From the NCBI RefSeq assembly GCF_018502485.1, contig NZ_CP075546.1: a stretch of DNA of 64,000 nt; one strand, written 5' to 3'. The notes below the pieces were generated by a model that did not search any database, was not told the DNA's origin, and saw nothing but the letters and a program-made list of their open reading frames with translations. A program made the position numbers and the translations under genes. This document shows positions 52,581 to 60,730 of this stretch, one piece after another. Origin of the DNA: Methanospirillum purgamenti. GTDB taxonomy: Archaea > Halobacteriota > Methanomicrobia > Methanomicrobiales > Methanospirillaceae. Every line of letters starts with the position of its first letter. Within the stretch, counting starts at the first letter, position 1.

Positions 52581-53459
52581 TTACTCGGTTGTTGTGTACT
52601 TATCTGGGTTGGCTATGATGTCATCCATGATGGCGTTGAGTTCTTCTTGAGAGGATACACCGCCTTCTTGCATGTATATAGGGGTTGGCTCGGGTGTTGG
52701 GGTTGGCTGCTCGGTATATTCCGATGAGGGTGGATAGTAATCGGGGCCTTTGGAAATGCCGGCCTCACCTAATGCATTACACATACCGCTATACTCATCA
52801 CATATATACATCATGTCGATTTTGCCCATGTCGGCGCCACCTGAAAACCAGTCTACATAACGGAAATTGTCAGTGGTATATCTACTTGGATTGTAGGTTA
52901 ACCCACGTAGATCCAAATTTGGGATTATGGCTGCTCTAATCCTTTCGGTGACTTCACCACCGTTATAATAGTAATATTGGGCGGAGACTTGAGACATGAC
53001 GCGATCTACGATGGGTTGGAGGCGTTTAGTTTCTTGCTTCACGTAGTTATCCGTATTACAATTATACTTGGATGCAAACAGTCGAGGCTCCCATTTGTGA
53101 TCTTGTAATTCGAAAGTGTATTCGAGGGCATAACGGTCCGAGGTTCTTACATTAAACACTAACTCGATATCCTCGTAGGTATTCTTTATGATCTTGATGT
53201 CGTGCCAGGGGAGTTTGACTGACTCATAGCCTGCCGGATAAATATACTGGTTGTCAAAGCCGAAGGAGTCGAGTGGTATGCCTATGGTGCAAGTGCTGAT
53301 GATGGCGTATGTGATGATCACTGCGGGGATCCAGAAGATGATTGCAGCACTCTCTACAACCAGAATGATGACGAGGGCCAGGAGGAATAGGACGATTAAT
53401 GCTGTGATGATGTCAGTTAACATATTATTGTATTTGTGGTCTAATTCTTTATATGTCAT
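52581..53459 (-). CDS. Band-7/SPFH-like membrane protein of the element
   Basis: 292 residues. Two adjacent membrane spans (about 15-36 and 38-57) followed by a domain that opens YIYPAGYESVKLPWHDIKII and contains VFNVRTSDRYALEYTFELQD and ALEYTF, which resembles the band-7/prohibitin start (P-x-G-Y-x-x-V). A C-terminal PTPTPEPTP linker leads to an acidic tail. It could be a virion or membrane-remodelling protein. The start at 53459 overlaps, on the other strand, the start of the 53453 gene. Confidence 0.5.
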   Translation of the reverse strand: MTYKELDHKYNNMLTDIITALIVLFLLALVIILVVESAAIIFWIPAVIITYAIISTCTIGIPLDSFGFDNQYIYPAGYESVKLPWHDIKIIKNTYEDIELVFNVRTSDRYALEYTFELQDHKWEPRLFASKYNCNTDNYVKQETKRLQPIVDRVMSQVSAQYYYYNGGEVTERIRAAIIPNLDLRGLTYNPSRYTTDNFRYVDWFSGGADMGKIDMMYICDEYSGMCNALGEAGISKGPDYYPPSSEYTEQPTPTPEPTPIYMQEGGVSSQEELNAIMDDIIANPDKYTTTE

Positions 53460-53710
53460 TTATTGAAGCAGCAGGCTCAATGCCTTCTTGGACCTATTGG
53501 TTCTGGGGCATGGTTGGGTTATTCATGTTGATAATGACCATACCAACCTTCCGAATGAAGGATCGAACAACTGGTAAGGTAACCTACTTCTGGGAGGAAT
53601 TAATCCTCATAGCAATCGGAGCATTCCTCGTCTTCTACTGGCTCAATAAAATTGGTATTGTGCCAATGTATCCCTGGCAGTTGAATAATTGGTTTTATGG
53701 TTGGAGATGA
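53453..53710 (+). CDS. Small two-TM membrane protein
   Basis: 85 residues. Two hydrophobic segments (about 13-34 and 48-67) with aromatic residues (WTYWFWGMVG, FWEELILIAIGAFLVFYWL). It is divergent from the band-7-like gene, overlapping it by 7 bp, so the two are probably linked in function or regulation. No family known. A small membrane protein of this kind may be a structural or lysis component. Confidence 0.55.
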   Translation: MSFIEAAGSMPSWTYWFWGMVGLFMLIMTIPTFRMKDRTTGKVTYFWEELILIAIGAFLVFYWLNKIGIVPMYPWQLNNWFYGWR

Positions 53711-53886
53711 TTCAAGATATTCAAAGCAGGGAAAGTGAAAAATACTTAGATAATTTTATTGACCTCTACATTGATGCATTAGATTTCAAATCCCTCACTC
53801 TAAAAGCAGTTGGAAAAGATAAAGAATCTCATCAAGCATTGGTGAAAATAACTGAATTAAAAACTAAGTACAATAAATTAAATTGA
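53707..53886 (+). CDS. Small helical protein
   Basis: 59 residues from the ATG at 53707, which overlaps the stop of the previous gene (ATGA). A TTG at 53689 would add six residues and is less likely. Helical, with charged heptad-like spacing (SEKYLDNFIDLYIDALDF, KESHQALVKITELKTKYNKL). Function unknown; probably co-translated with the membrane protein. Confidence 0.5.
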   Translation: MIQDIQSRESEKYLDNFIDLYIDALDFKSLTLKAVGKDKESHQALVKITELKTKYNKLN

Positions 53887-53993
53887 TATATGTTAAAATA
53901 TCGTAAATTCACAATTTTATTGCGAATATTAGGAAGTATTCACCTACTCAAAGAAAGTCCACATTGATAATTGCAAAAAATTCCATAAATTAA

Positions 53994-54149
53994 TTATATT
54001 TCAATCAACCCAATATCCTTTGCCTTTAGATAAGCCATTTTTACCTTGTCTTCATATTTTGGATGGTCTATTTGATAGAGTAGATGACTAATTTTCCCTT
54101 CTAATTCCTCCATCCTTCGCGATACAATTACCATCTTTGTTTTGGTCAT
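53994..54149 (-). CDS. Small protein, second gene of coiled-coil pair
   Basis: 51 residues: MTKTKMVIVSRRMEELEGKI then SHLLYQIDHPKYEDKVKMAY. AGGTGGTAATC precedes the ATG at 54149, a good match to the archaeal ribosome binding site. It begins 5 nt after the stop of the gene at 54154-54384, so the two form an operon. Basic and helical; no family recognised. Confidence 0.55.
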   Translation of the reverse strand: MTKTKMVIVSRRMEELEGKISHLLYQIDHPKYEDKVKMAYLKAKDIGLIEI

Positions 54150-54153
54150 TTGA

Positions 54154-54384
54154 TTACCACCTCTCAACTTTTGTTTGTTTCATTACCATCCGATCTATAT
54201 TTACAAGGATTTGTTCAATTGCTAACATCCTTCTCTCTAAATCCTCCATTCGCTCACGATTCAATCTTAACTCTTCAATTTTGATTATTTGTCTTGTTAA
54301 TGCAAGGAATTCCTTTTGTGTTTTGGCATTTATCGCACGTTCATTCAACTTTTTAAGAAGGTCCTCCATAATTTTTTCTCTCAT
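54154..54384 (-). CDS. Coiled-coil protein of the element
   Basis: 76 residues, almost entirely charged helix (EDLLKKLNERAINAKTQKEF, LRLNRERMEDLERRMLAIEQ), fitting a coiled coil. No membrane span. It forms an operon with the 53994-54149 gene. It lies downstream of the helicase on the same strand, so it may be an accessory replication or packaging factor. Function unknown. Confidence 0.55.
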   Translation of the reverse strand: MREKIMEDLLKKLNERAINAKTQKEFLALTRQIIKIEELRLNRERMEDLERRMLAIEQILVNIDRMVMKQTKVERW

Positions 54385-54515
54385 AATAATTTTCCAAGAA
54401 TAAGATATTTTTACAATTAATAAGACTGGTGAATAGGATCACAAGGACAATAAGTCTAAGTTGTCCAAGATATTTGTTAATAAAATAGTGTATTAAAAAA
54501 ATATATTTAATAATA

Positions 54516-55976
54516 TCAATTTATCTCGGACCAATCGGACAGAAACTCACCGTTATATCTCCATCCTTTTACAGAAGGAATTCTTTTTCCGTCATGAGAA
54601 GCCTTTGTACTCGCAAATCCATACTTTTTCATAACCCTGAAAAAGACATTCATTTCTAATTTCTTAAGATCGTTGTCTTCACAATATGTATTATACAATC
54701 CATACAGATACTTTTTCGGGATTATGCTTTCGTCATCCTTCTCGAAATATGGCATAACGAAATCTCGGTATAATGGCTCACTTCTTAAAACCCACAATTC
54801 ATAATTCGTAACATCTCTCTCAATTTTCCGAAGAGCATAATCATTATTTACAATGCGAATTATTTCTTCAAGAATCCGATTCAAGAAACCTGAAAGGTTC
54901 TCCTTTGTGAGTAAACGAGTCATAAAATCAGGGTTAACCGCAAATTTATTATCAAACGTGACGATAATAAATCTATCAAGAAATGGACCTAAATCCTCAT
55001 CATAAGGTAATTTTGGATACCCATTTGCACTAAAAATGTAAACAGGATTTACCGTTCCAACATAAGGAGTTGCATACTTTTTCTCGATATTATGCCTCGC
55101 CGAACCAGTTAATTTTTTGAATGTACCAGTTTCCTTCATCCTGAAAGCAGGCTGATCATCAGCCAAATTAATGACTTTTCCCTCTAACTGGGATAAATCA
55201 AACCTTCCCCCGGTCAGTTTTTCGAAATCAACCTTTCCTATTAATTCATTTCCGAAAAAACATCCGAAAAGATCTAAAGAGGTAGATTTTCCTGCGTCTT
55301 TTCCTCCAATGAAAAGTAAAGCCAGTTTGAATACATGCCCACTCGCCTGAAGGATTGCCTGTGCTGGAATTTGATAGAGTACCCAAGCATCCTCATTTAA
55401 CCAATCTGTAAATGCTTTATCGATAAAACTGGAATCTGCAGAGGGATTATACTCTACCGGAATACAGTAAGTAAAGAAAAATCTGGGTTCATGTTCACGC
55501 AATGTGATCTCATGATTTTTAAAATCAATCTCGATCACTCCATTTAAAACAGGAATAAGATTAGTAGATGGATTGAAAGGATAATCCAGATAATGATCCA
55601 TCGCGAGAAGATGTAACCTAACCTCTTTTAAAAGGCTATCAAGTCTTACTTGGGATTGTCGACCCTTGTTTAGTGTCTGTACAACAGCCTTTATTTCAGT
55701 CAGGATTACCCCACTATCAACCCGATATATCCCGTCATAATAAACGTAAATCTGGTTTCCAAAGGAAACGGTATGGTATTTCTTATGGATGTGTTCTGCA
55801 ATCTTCTCATAAGATACTTTTCCATTCCCATTAGGGTTGACAAAAAACTGATGTCTTTCAGCTTGTGAATTGGCATCTAGATTGATTGAAGTACAACTAT
55901 CTGATGTAAATTCTTCTGGTAAATCATTGAAACAATGATTGATGGTATCGAAATAATTTTCATTACTATCTGAAAT
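54516..55976 (-). CDS. D5-like primase/SF3 helicase with ATT as apparent start
   Basis: 486 residues. N-terminal D5_N-like part (FFVNPNGNGKVSYEKIAEHI ... QIYVYYDGIYRVDSG) followed by an SF3 helicase domain: Walker A FIGGKDAGKST (about 224-232), Walker B-like GKVINLADDQP, sensor IFSANGYPKLP, and a C-terminal wHTH (MNVFFRVMKKYGFAS). It unwinds DNA at the element origin. The only ATG near the front is at 55601, inside the protein. The open frame extends another 125 codons upstream to a GGAGGTG followed, 5 nt later, by ATT at 55976. No in-frame ATG, GTG or TTG exists there. Confidence 0.75.
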   Translation of the reverse strand: MSDSNENYFDTINHCFNDLPEEFTSDSCTSINLDANSQAERHQFFVNPNGNGKVSYEKIAEHIHKKYHTVSFGNQIYVYYDGIYRVDSGVILTEIKAVVQTLNKGRQSQVRLDSLLKEVRLHLLAMDHYLDYPFNPSTNLIPVLNGVIEIDFKNHEITLREHEPRFFFTYCIPVEYNPSADSSFIDKAFTDWLNEDAWVLYQIPAQAILQASGHVFKLALLFIGGKDAGKSTSLDLFGCFFGNELIGKVDFEKLTGGRFDLSQLEGKVINLADDQPAFRMKETGTFKKLTGSARHNIEKKYATPYVGTVNPVYIFSANGYPKLPYDEDLGPFLDRFIIVTFDNKFAVNPDFMTRLLTKENLSGFLNRILEEIIRIVNNDYALRKIERDVTNYELWVLRSEPLYRDFVMPYFEKDDESIIPKKYLYGLYNTYCEDNDLKKLEMNVFFRVMKKYGFASTKASHDGKRIPSVKGWRYNGEFLSDWSEIN

Positions 55977-56524
55977 TTTGACACCTCCGGCTAAATTTTC
56001 GGAAACGAAATACCACCAAATAATGATTTTTTTAATATAATTTAATAATAATTTTTAGATTGGTTGTGTTGTAATTTTAATTTTAGTTGGGGTGGTGGTA
56101 TAGCCATCTTATGGCCACCATATAGTAGTACGTCATAGTATTTAAAGATATTTGAGCCCATAAAAAATAAAAAACAATAATAAATCGTCTTATTATCTAA
56201 TAACTAAATTTAATAAGTTTTTTTATAAAATTTTTCATTAGGAGTCAGGTAAATATATTTATTAGTAAATCTGTCAAATAGATATATACTTTTTTATCAT
56301 ATTTACCAGTAACTTTATATAATGTAAATTTTACTTTTTATCAAAAAACAATATTAAAAATATCAACACCTGCTTTATCACAATTCCTTTCTTTTATCCA
56401 TCTTTTTTATTCCTTTCATTATAATGAGACCGGAAATTACCGGAAAATATAATTAAAACAAGCAACATATTTTCAACAAAAAAACAACAATATTATATGT
56501 TGAAAAAAACAACAATAAATCAAC
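55977..56524. other. AT-rich region between helicase and RHH gene, candidate origin
   Basis: About 550 bp of very AT-rich DNA with divergent promoters. An imperfect hairpin at 56091-56120 (GGTGG...GCCAT-CTT-ATGGC...CACC) lies near the helicase start. It would suit a replication origin, but no iterons were defined. Confidence 0.4.
56470..56517 (+). promoter_or_regulatory. Candidate operator and promoter of the RHH gene
   Basis: A perfect 8-bp inverted repeat TTTTCAAC (56470-56477) and GTTGAAAA (56499-56506) surrounds a TATA-like TATTATATG. AACAACAATA is repeated directly at 56483-56492 and 56508-56517. The site precedes the ATG at 56525 and fits autoregulation by the RHH protein. Confidence 0.5.
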
Positions 56525-57025
56525 ATGAAAAAAAGTTACAATTTCACCCTCATTCAATCCATAAATGAACAGTTAGATCAGTATGCTGATGAACACGATA
56601 TGACACGTAGTGCGGTGATTGAAGCAGCATTAAAAGAGTTCTTTATTGATGGAAAAAATATACAAAATTTCAACATAACTGATCTCACTCAAAGGATGAA
56701 AGACTTAGAAGAGAAGGTTGCATCATTGACACCAACCATGATCATCACAGAAGCACATCAACCACCTATCGAACCTGAACCCATCATCTCTATTGAGGAA
56801 GATCATATTCCCAATAGCGACCCCTTACTGAATCCTGATGAATGGTATAGGCAGAAAGATGTTGTTGAGATGTTGCCATCATCGATGAAACTTAATACAC
56901 GCAAAGCAAAGGTCTCAAAAGCCGTATCGCAGGGTGAAATGGTAACAAATGGTAAAAAGGGCGGAGAATGTCTGATCAAAGGATCATCAGTTAGCATATG
57001 GTTGAAAAAAACTATACAACAGTAA
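56525..57025 (+). CDS. RHH-domain regulator of the element
   Basis: 166 residues. An N-terminal ribbon-helix-helix of CopG type (NFTLIQSINEQLDQYADEHD; MTRSAVIEAALKEFF), a coiled-coil linker (QRMKDLEEKVASL), a Pro-rich spacer, and a C-terminal HTH-like part (WYRQKDVVEMLPSSMKLNTR ... GKKGGECLIKGSSVSIWLK). It probably binds DNA as a dimer and controls itself and neighbours. The layout is mirrored by the host protein at 58075-58740. It is 28 bp before Int(N). Confidence 0.8.
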   Translation: MKKSYNFTLIQSINEQLDQYADEHDMTRSAVIEAALKEFFIDGKNIQNFNITDLTQRMKDLEEKVASLTPTMIITEAHQPPIEPEPIISIEEDHIPNSDPLLNPDEWYRQKDVVEMLPSSMKLNTRKAKVSKAVSQGEMVTNGKKGGECLIKGSSVSIWLKKTIQQ

Positions 57026-57053
57026 TTTATAGTATACAATTGTTTTACAAATT

Positions 57054-57434
57054 ATGCAAATTATTCAAGAAGGAAAAGCAGGTTTACTAAAATCAAAACC
57101 TGGATATCATTATCCTAATTTTCGATTACCAAGAGAATTTCAAAATTTAATTGGTGAAGATTACAAAGTTTTTACAACTTCATTCAAAGGAGCACAAGCC
57201 TTCCTTCTGGTATTCCCAGACATATCATCGAAATCTGAAGAAAGTTTTACAACTGTTTGTAAAACCAATGATGATACAAAACTGGAAGATATCGAAAAAA
57301 CACTATATGAGATAAGAGAATTAATTGCGTCAAAAGATGATTTGGGGTTGCAAGGGGAGCGAGAATCGATAGATTCGAGTCACCCCTGCTTATGGGCCCA
57401 GCCGGATTCGAACCGGCGACCTCCGCCGTGTAAA
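57054..57434 (+). CDS. SSV-type integrase, N-terminal part (Int(N))
   Basis: 127 codons, from the ATG at 57054 to the end of the attachment repeat; the present open frame runs on to 57455 through the tRNA. It starts KPGYHYPNFRLPREFQNLIG, as in some archaeal integrases, then a helical region, and ends in the tRNA-encoded WAQPDSNRRPPPCK. The frame fuses exactly with Int(C) at 47639 when the element is excised. In the integrated state it could make a truncated N-terminal protein. Confidence 0.85.
57390..57434. repeat. Right attachment site within tRNA-Val
   Basis: 45 bp identical at 44 positions to 47594-47638. It runs from the anticodon loop to 3 nt past the tRNA 3' end and is contained in the intact tRNA-Val gene. 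Confidence 0.93.
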
Positions 57435-57466
57435 GGCGGTGTCATAACCAACTAGACCATAGGCCC
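57393..57466 (-). tRNA. tRNA-Val (anticodon TAC)
   Basis: 74 nt. Acceptor stem GGGCCTA pairs with TGGGCCC (one G-T pair), the D arm contains GGTCTAGTTGGTTATGAC, the anticodon stem CCGCC/GGCGG holds loop TTTACAC (anticodon TAC at 57432-57430), and the T arm contains GGTTCGAATCC. The discriminator is A and no CCA is encoded. The gene is intact and is the host integration target. Confidence 0.96.
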
Positions 57467-57513
57467 TTGCGCCTTACAAGGTATACTTCTGACCATATAA
57501 GCATTGCCTATTT

Positions 57514-57954
57514 CTATCCGGCAAAATTATGATACACATGCACATTAAATAACCCGGATGCCATGTACCGCTGCCGATCTTCTATCATCTCAGTCGGACT
57601 ATCAACAGCAGTATACAGATTTACCTGGACCCACCCTTTCCCCATCGGTTTCTCAGGTTCAGGGGCTGCGAGTGGGGCCATCTTACCATTCGGTGCAATT
57701 ATTCCAGCAGGAACAGGAGCGGTTACATTCAGGGACGGATTTGAATGATCCCTGGATTCGTCAGAAAAAACCAACACCGGACTACTCTCTTCTGACACCA
57801 CTGAAATATCACTTGGAAAATCCTCAAAAATGAGTAGATTTCTCGTTGGAATAATCTCATCAGGCGTTCCGGAGATCTGCAGAGGCATGATGATAACCGG
57901 TAGTACAATGATCAAGACCAGTACAGGAAACAGAATGTGATGAATTATTCGCAT
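57514..57954 (-). CDS. Membrane-anchored hypothetical protein
   Basis: 146 residues from the ATG at 57954, chosen because AGGGGGAG lies just upstream and a membrane anchor follows at once (HHILFPVLVLIIVLPVIIMP). The rest is exported in principle, with a Pro/Ser-rich linker and a C-terminal block (GWVQVNLYTAVDSPTEMIED; YMASGLFNVHVYHNF). No family recognised. It lies next to the tRNA-Val gene. Confidence 0.6.
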   Translation of the reverse strand: MRIIHHILFPVLVLIIVLPVIIMPLQISGTPDEIIPTRNLLIFEDFPSDISVVSEESSPVLVFSDESRDHSNPSLNVTAPVPAGIIAPNGKMAPLAAPEPEKPMGKGWVQVNLYTAVDSPTEMIEDRQRYMASGLFNVHVYHNFAG

Positions 57955-58074
57955 GCTCCCCCTTGCATGCAGCATCCCAGGGCATAATCCGGTGTATAAC
58001 CCCACCAGTCACACCGGAGAATGCCCGGTATACATTATTCTGGTGGGGCAAGAGAAAAAGTCTCTGGTTTTACC

Positions 58075-58740
58075 TTATGTTCCAGATTGGTGTGTCAGAA
58101 TATCCCGTCCATGAATGAGCCAGGATCTCCCTACTTTTCGTGCAGAAATCTTATTTTCTTTAATGTATTTTCGCATGGTCGAGACAGATACACCCAATGC
58201 TACTGCTGCTTCTGTCTGTGTATATTCCTTATCAGGCCTGACCTTCATAGAACCCATCTCCATCGCATCCATAACCGGAGCGACTGGCTGACGAGAAGTT
58301 TTTACCAGTGCCTCTTCAGAAAGATTCCCAGCCGGAGGGAGATCAGAATCTATGACCCCGGTCACTGATACATGGGTTGCCGGACTAGTCAGTGCCATTG
58401 TATTTGAAATTGCTGTGGGAAGAACCGATGGAAATACAGGAGCAGACACATGCGTATTACTTTCAAGCAAGGTAATCCGGCGTTCCAGTTCGGTTATCAA
58501 AGCGCCATGCCGGGCAATCGTAACCGAGAGCTCTGGCGGGCATGATGATGAGCGTGGTACATCTCTCGCTTCCCCAACCATTTCCTGAAATGACGGGGTC
58601 ATGCCCTGCTGAACAGCCTGGACATATGACGAGATAATATCCCGGATAAGTGCTGAAAGAGTAGTACTCTGGTTTTCTGCAATTTCCAGCAGTTCATCAA
58701 TATGTTCCTCATCAAGAGATATTGTCAGATCTTTTCTCAT
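58075..58740 (-). CDS. RHH plus excisionase-type HTH regulator
   Basis: 221 residues from the ATG at 58740. An N-terminal RHH (RKDLTISLDEEHIDELLEIA; TLSALIRDIISSYV), a short coiled coil (HGALITELERRITLLES), a Pro/Ala/Thr linker, and a C-terminal MerR/excisionase-type HTH (EYTQTEAAVALGVSVSTMRK; ISARKVGRSWLIHGRDIL). An upstream ATG at 58860 would add 40 residues with no ribosome binding site and was rejected. Domain order matches the element's RHH protein, so it may once have belonged to a similar element. Confidence 0.8.
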   Translation of the reverse strand: MRKDLTISLDEEHIDELLEIAENQSTTLSALIRDIISSYVQAVQQGMTPSFQEMVGEARDVPRSSSCPPELSVTIARHGALITELERRITLLESNTHVSAPVFPSVLPTAISNTMALTSPATHVSVTGVIDSDLPPAGNLSEEALVKTSRQPVAPVMDAMEMGSMKVRPDKEYTQTEAAVALGVSVSTMRKYIKENKISARKVGRSWLIHGRDILTHQSGT

Positions 58741-58909
58741 ATTGTCCAAGACCAAAACGTCTCGTACACCTCCGCTGATTCGCGAATGAAAATATGAGCG
58801 ATACTTGAATATGGTTTTACCGATACCCTCCGTAATCAGACAATATATTTCTTCATCCATAACCAGAGAGAACCATAGTATGGTACGAAAGAAACCTTAG
58901 TACCCTCAC

Positions 58910-59605
58910 ATGCAAAAGATACCATACAATATTCCGGATGCAATTCTGTTTGACCTGGACAATACACTCTGTACATTCATAGATGCGAAATTAGCCGCCT
59001 GCAGGGCTGTTGTTGAACACCTGGGAGCAGGAGATGAAAACGAGCTGTTTGAGTACTTTCTACGCCCGGTTCATTCATTTGAAGACAACCATCACATTCT
59101 TGATTACATCGACGAGAAAAAAATAACCACGCCGACAGATACCAGTCAGATAACTCGCCTCTTTGAAGAAGTAAAGATCGCACATGTCACGCCATACCCG
59201 GGAGTGCATGAGACCCTTAGCCATCTGAGCGGGCAGGGGATCAAAATGGCTGTTGTTACTGATGCTTCGATGTCACAGGCTATCCGGCGATTACACAAGT
59301 GTAACCTTGCACAATATTTCCAGGCGGTTGTCACTCCGGACAAATCTGGGAGATCAAAACCTGACCCTGCCTCATTTATCCTCGCACTAGATGAACTCCA
59401 GGTTTCTGGCACTATATGGCTTGTGGGGGATTCAATCAGGAGGGAAGTACTGCCAGGAAATCAACTTGGATTTGTTACCGTCTATGCCCGATATGGCGAT
59501 TACTTCTCGTGTAATAACCCTGATTGTTCACCATCATATATAATAGACCGATTTCCTGATCTTCTCGAGCTTGAGGGGCTGAATTCAATAAAAAAGACAG
59601 GTTAA
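58910..59605 (+). CDS. HAD-family hydrolase
   Basis: 231 residues. HAD motif I with the nucleophile pair Asp15/Asp17 (ILFDLDNTLCTF), a helical cap, motif II Thr in MAVVTDASMS, motif III Lys in KSGRSKPDPASFIL, and motif IV WLVGDSIRREVLPGNQLG. The set is complete, so it is probably an active phosphatase with an unknown small substrate. The 3' end overlaps the convergent histidine-kinase gene by 4 bp. Confidence 0.9.
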   Translation: MQKIPYNIPDAILFDLDNTLCTFIDAKLAACRAVVEHLGAGDENELFEYFLRPVHSFEDNHHILDYIDEKKITTPTDTSQITRLFEEVKIAHVTPYPGVHETLSHLSGQGIKMAVVTDASMSQAIRRLHKCNLAQYFQAVVTPDKSGRSKPDPASFILALDELQVSGTIWLVGDSIRREVLPGNQLGFVTVYARYGDYFSCNNPDCSPSYIIDRFPDLLELEGLNSIKKTG

Positions 59606-60654
59606 TTTCCAAACCGATACGTATCAGGTGGAAAAATCATCTCAAACCGTGCACCCTCTCCAAAAGTACCGGTCTCCCGGATAGAAATTCCAGTGATATC
59701 CAGAATTTCTGCGGCAAGATATAGCCCATATCCCCTCCGGTCAGCATAATTCCTTGAAAAAATCCGTTCTTTGAGGTCAGGCTCAATACCCGGTCCTGAA
59801 TCTTCTATTATGAGAACAAGACCTTCAGGATCTTTTCGAAACGAAAAACTAATATGGACGCCTTTTCCTCCATACTGAAGACTGTTTCGGACGATCTCAT
59901 AAATAATGGCATCAAACATCCGGTCAACATAGATGAAAAGACCGGTAACGTTCACATCGCTGGTTACCATCTCTGAAAACTCATACCGTTCCAGAATTTT
60001 TGTTATTGAAGATTTTGCTTCAATGAAACCAGGTGGTCTGATTCCAAGATCCTGATATGTCCGGGTAAGTTCTGCAACTCTCCGGATTCGTTCTCCAAGG
60101 TCACGACTCTTTCGAAGCAGCAGTCGCACCTCTTCATCATCGACAATCTCATCAATAATGTCAATATAACCGACAATACCCATGATAAGATTGGTGATAT
60201 CATGACGGACGATAGCATTAAAATAGTTCAGCTTCTCATTTGCCTTCCTGACCGCACGTTCAGAACGAATATGATCCAGAATAGATCCTGATTCTGGTTC
60301 TGTTTCTGGTTTCACATCTTCTTTCTCTGCCCAGATAAGAGAAAACCGACCATTTGAAAGTCGTGAGATAGAACCAGGCCATACCAGATCAGTTCCCGGA
60401 ATAGTAAGACGAATTTTTTTCCCTGCACCGAGTAACAATTCTGATCCATCCCGGTACATCTCATGGATTAAAAAGGCAATATCCGGCGGAAAAATACTCT
60501 CCACCGGCATATTTTCAGTTAATATTGATGTTATACGCTCACAAGGTGATGAGAAAACCAGTGTTCCGTCATCATCCCAGATAAACCAGCAGACCCCGGG
60601 TTTTAATAGCACTTCCCATTCATGGACCCTGTCATTACTGGATGTATTGATCAT
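59602..60654 (-). CDS. Soluble sensor histidine kinase
   Basis: 350 residues, no membrane span. An N-terminal PAS-like sensor (about 10-110), a short helix, the phospho-acceptor region with His151 (FNAIVRHDITNLIMGI), and a HATPase domain with N box EIVRNSLQYGGKG, G1 EDSGPGIE, F box RIFSRNYADR, and G2 GYGLYLA. The H box is of the archaeal HDxxN type. No response regulator is adjacent. Confidence 0.9.
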   Translation of the reverse strand: MINTSSNDRVHEWEVLLKPGVCWFIWDDDGTLVFSSPCERITSILTENMPVESIFPPDIAFLIHEMYRDGSELLLGAGKKIRLTIPGTDLVWPGSISRLSNGRFSLIWAEKEDVKPETEPESGSILDHIRSERAVRKANEKLNYFNAIVRHDITNLIMGIVGYIDIIDEIVDDEEVRLLLRKSRDLGERIRRVAELTRTYQDLGIRPPGFIEAKSSITKILERYEFSEMVTSDVNVTGLFIYVDRMFDAIIYEIVRNSLQYGGKGVHISFSFRKDPEGLVLIIEDSGPGIEPDLKERIFSRNYADRRGYGLYLAAEILDITGISIRETGTFGEGARFEMIFPPDTYRFGN

Positions 60655-60730
60655 TTATATCCGGCACTATAGCATCTTCTGATACTCTTATTTATAACAT
60701 GATAGTTTCTTCATATGACCTGGTCCATTC

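Larger units (their letters stand above)
47594..57434. mobile_element. SSV-type integrated element in tRNA-Val, about 9.8 kb
   Basis: Bounded by 45-bp direct repeats of the tRNA-Val(TAC) 3' half. The integrase gene is split between the ends exactly as in SSV-type (type I) archaeal integration, in which attP lies inside int. Joining 57434 to 47639 gives a 9796-bp circle with a 456-codon integrase. Interior genes: DUF262 nuclease, prim-pol-like protein, band-7-like and small membrane proteins, coiled-coil proteins, SF3 helicase and RHH regulator. It is more AT-rich than the flanks. No capsid gene is recognised, so it may be a plasmid-like element or an undescribed virus. Confidence 0.9.

Noticed and set aside
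52542..52727. Plus-strand frame opposite the band-7-like gene tail
   Set aside because: Trp/Gly-rich shadow of the minus-strand gene.
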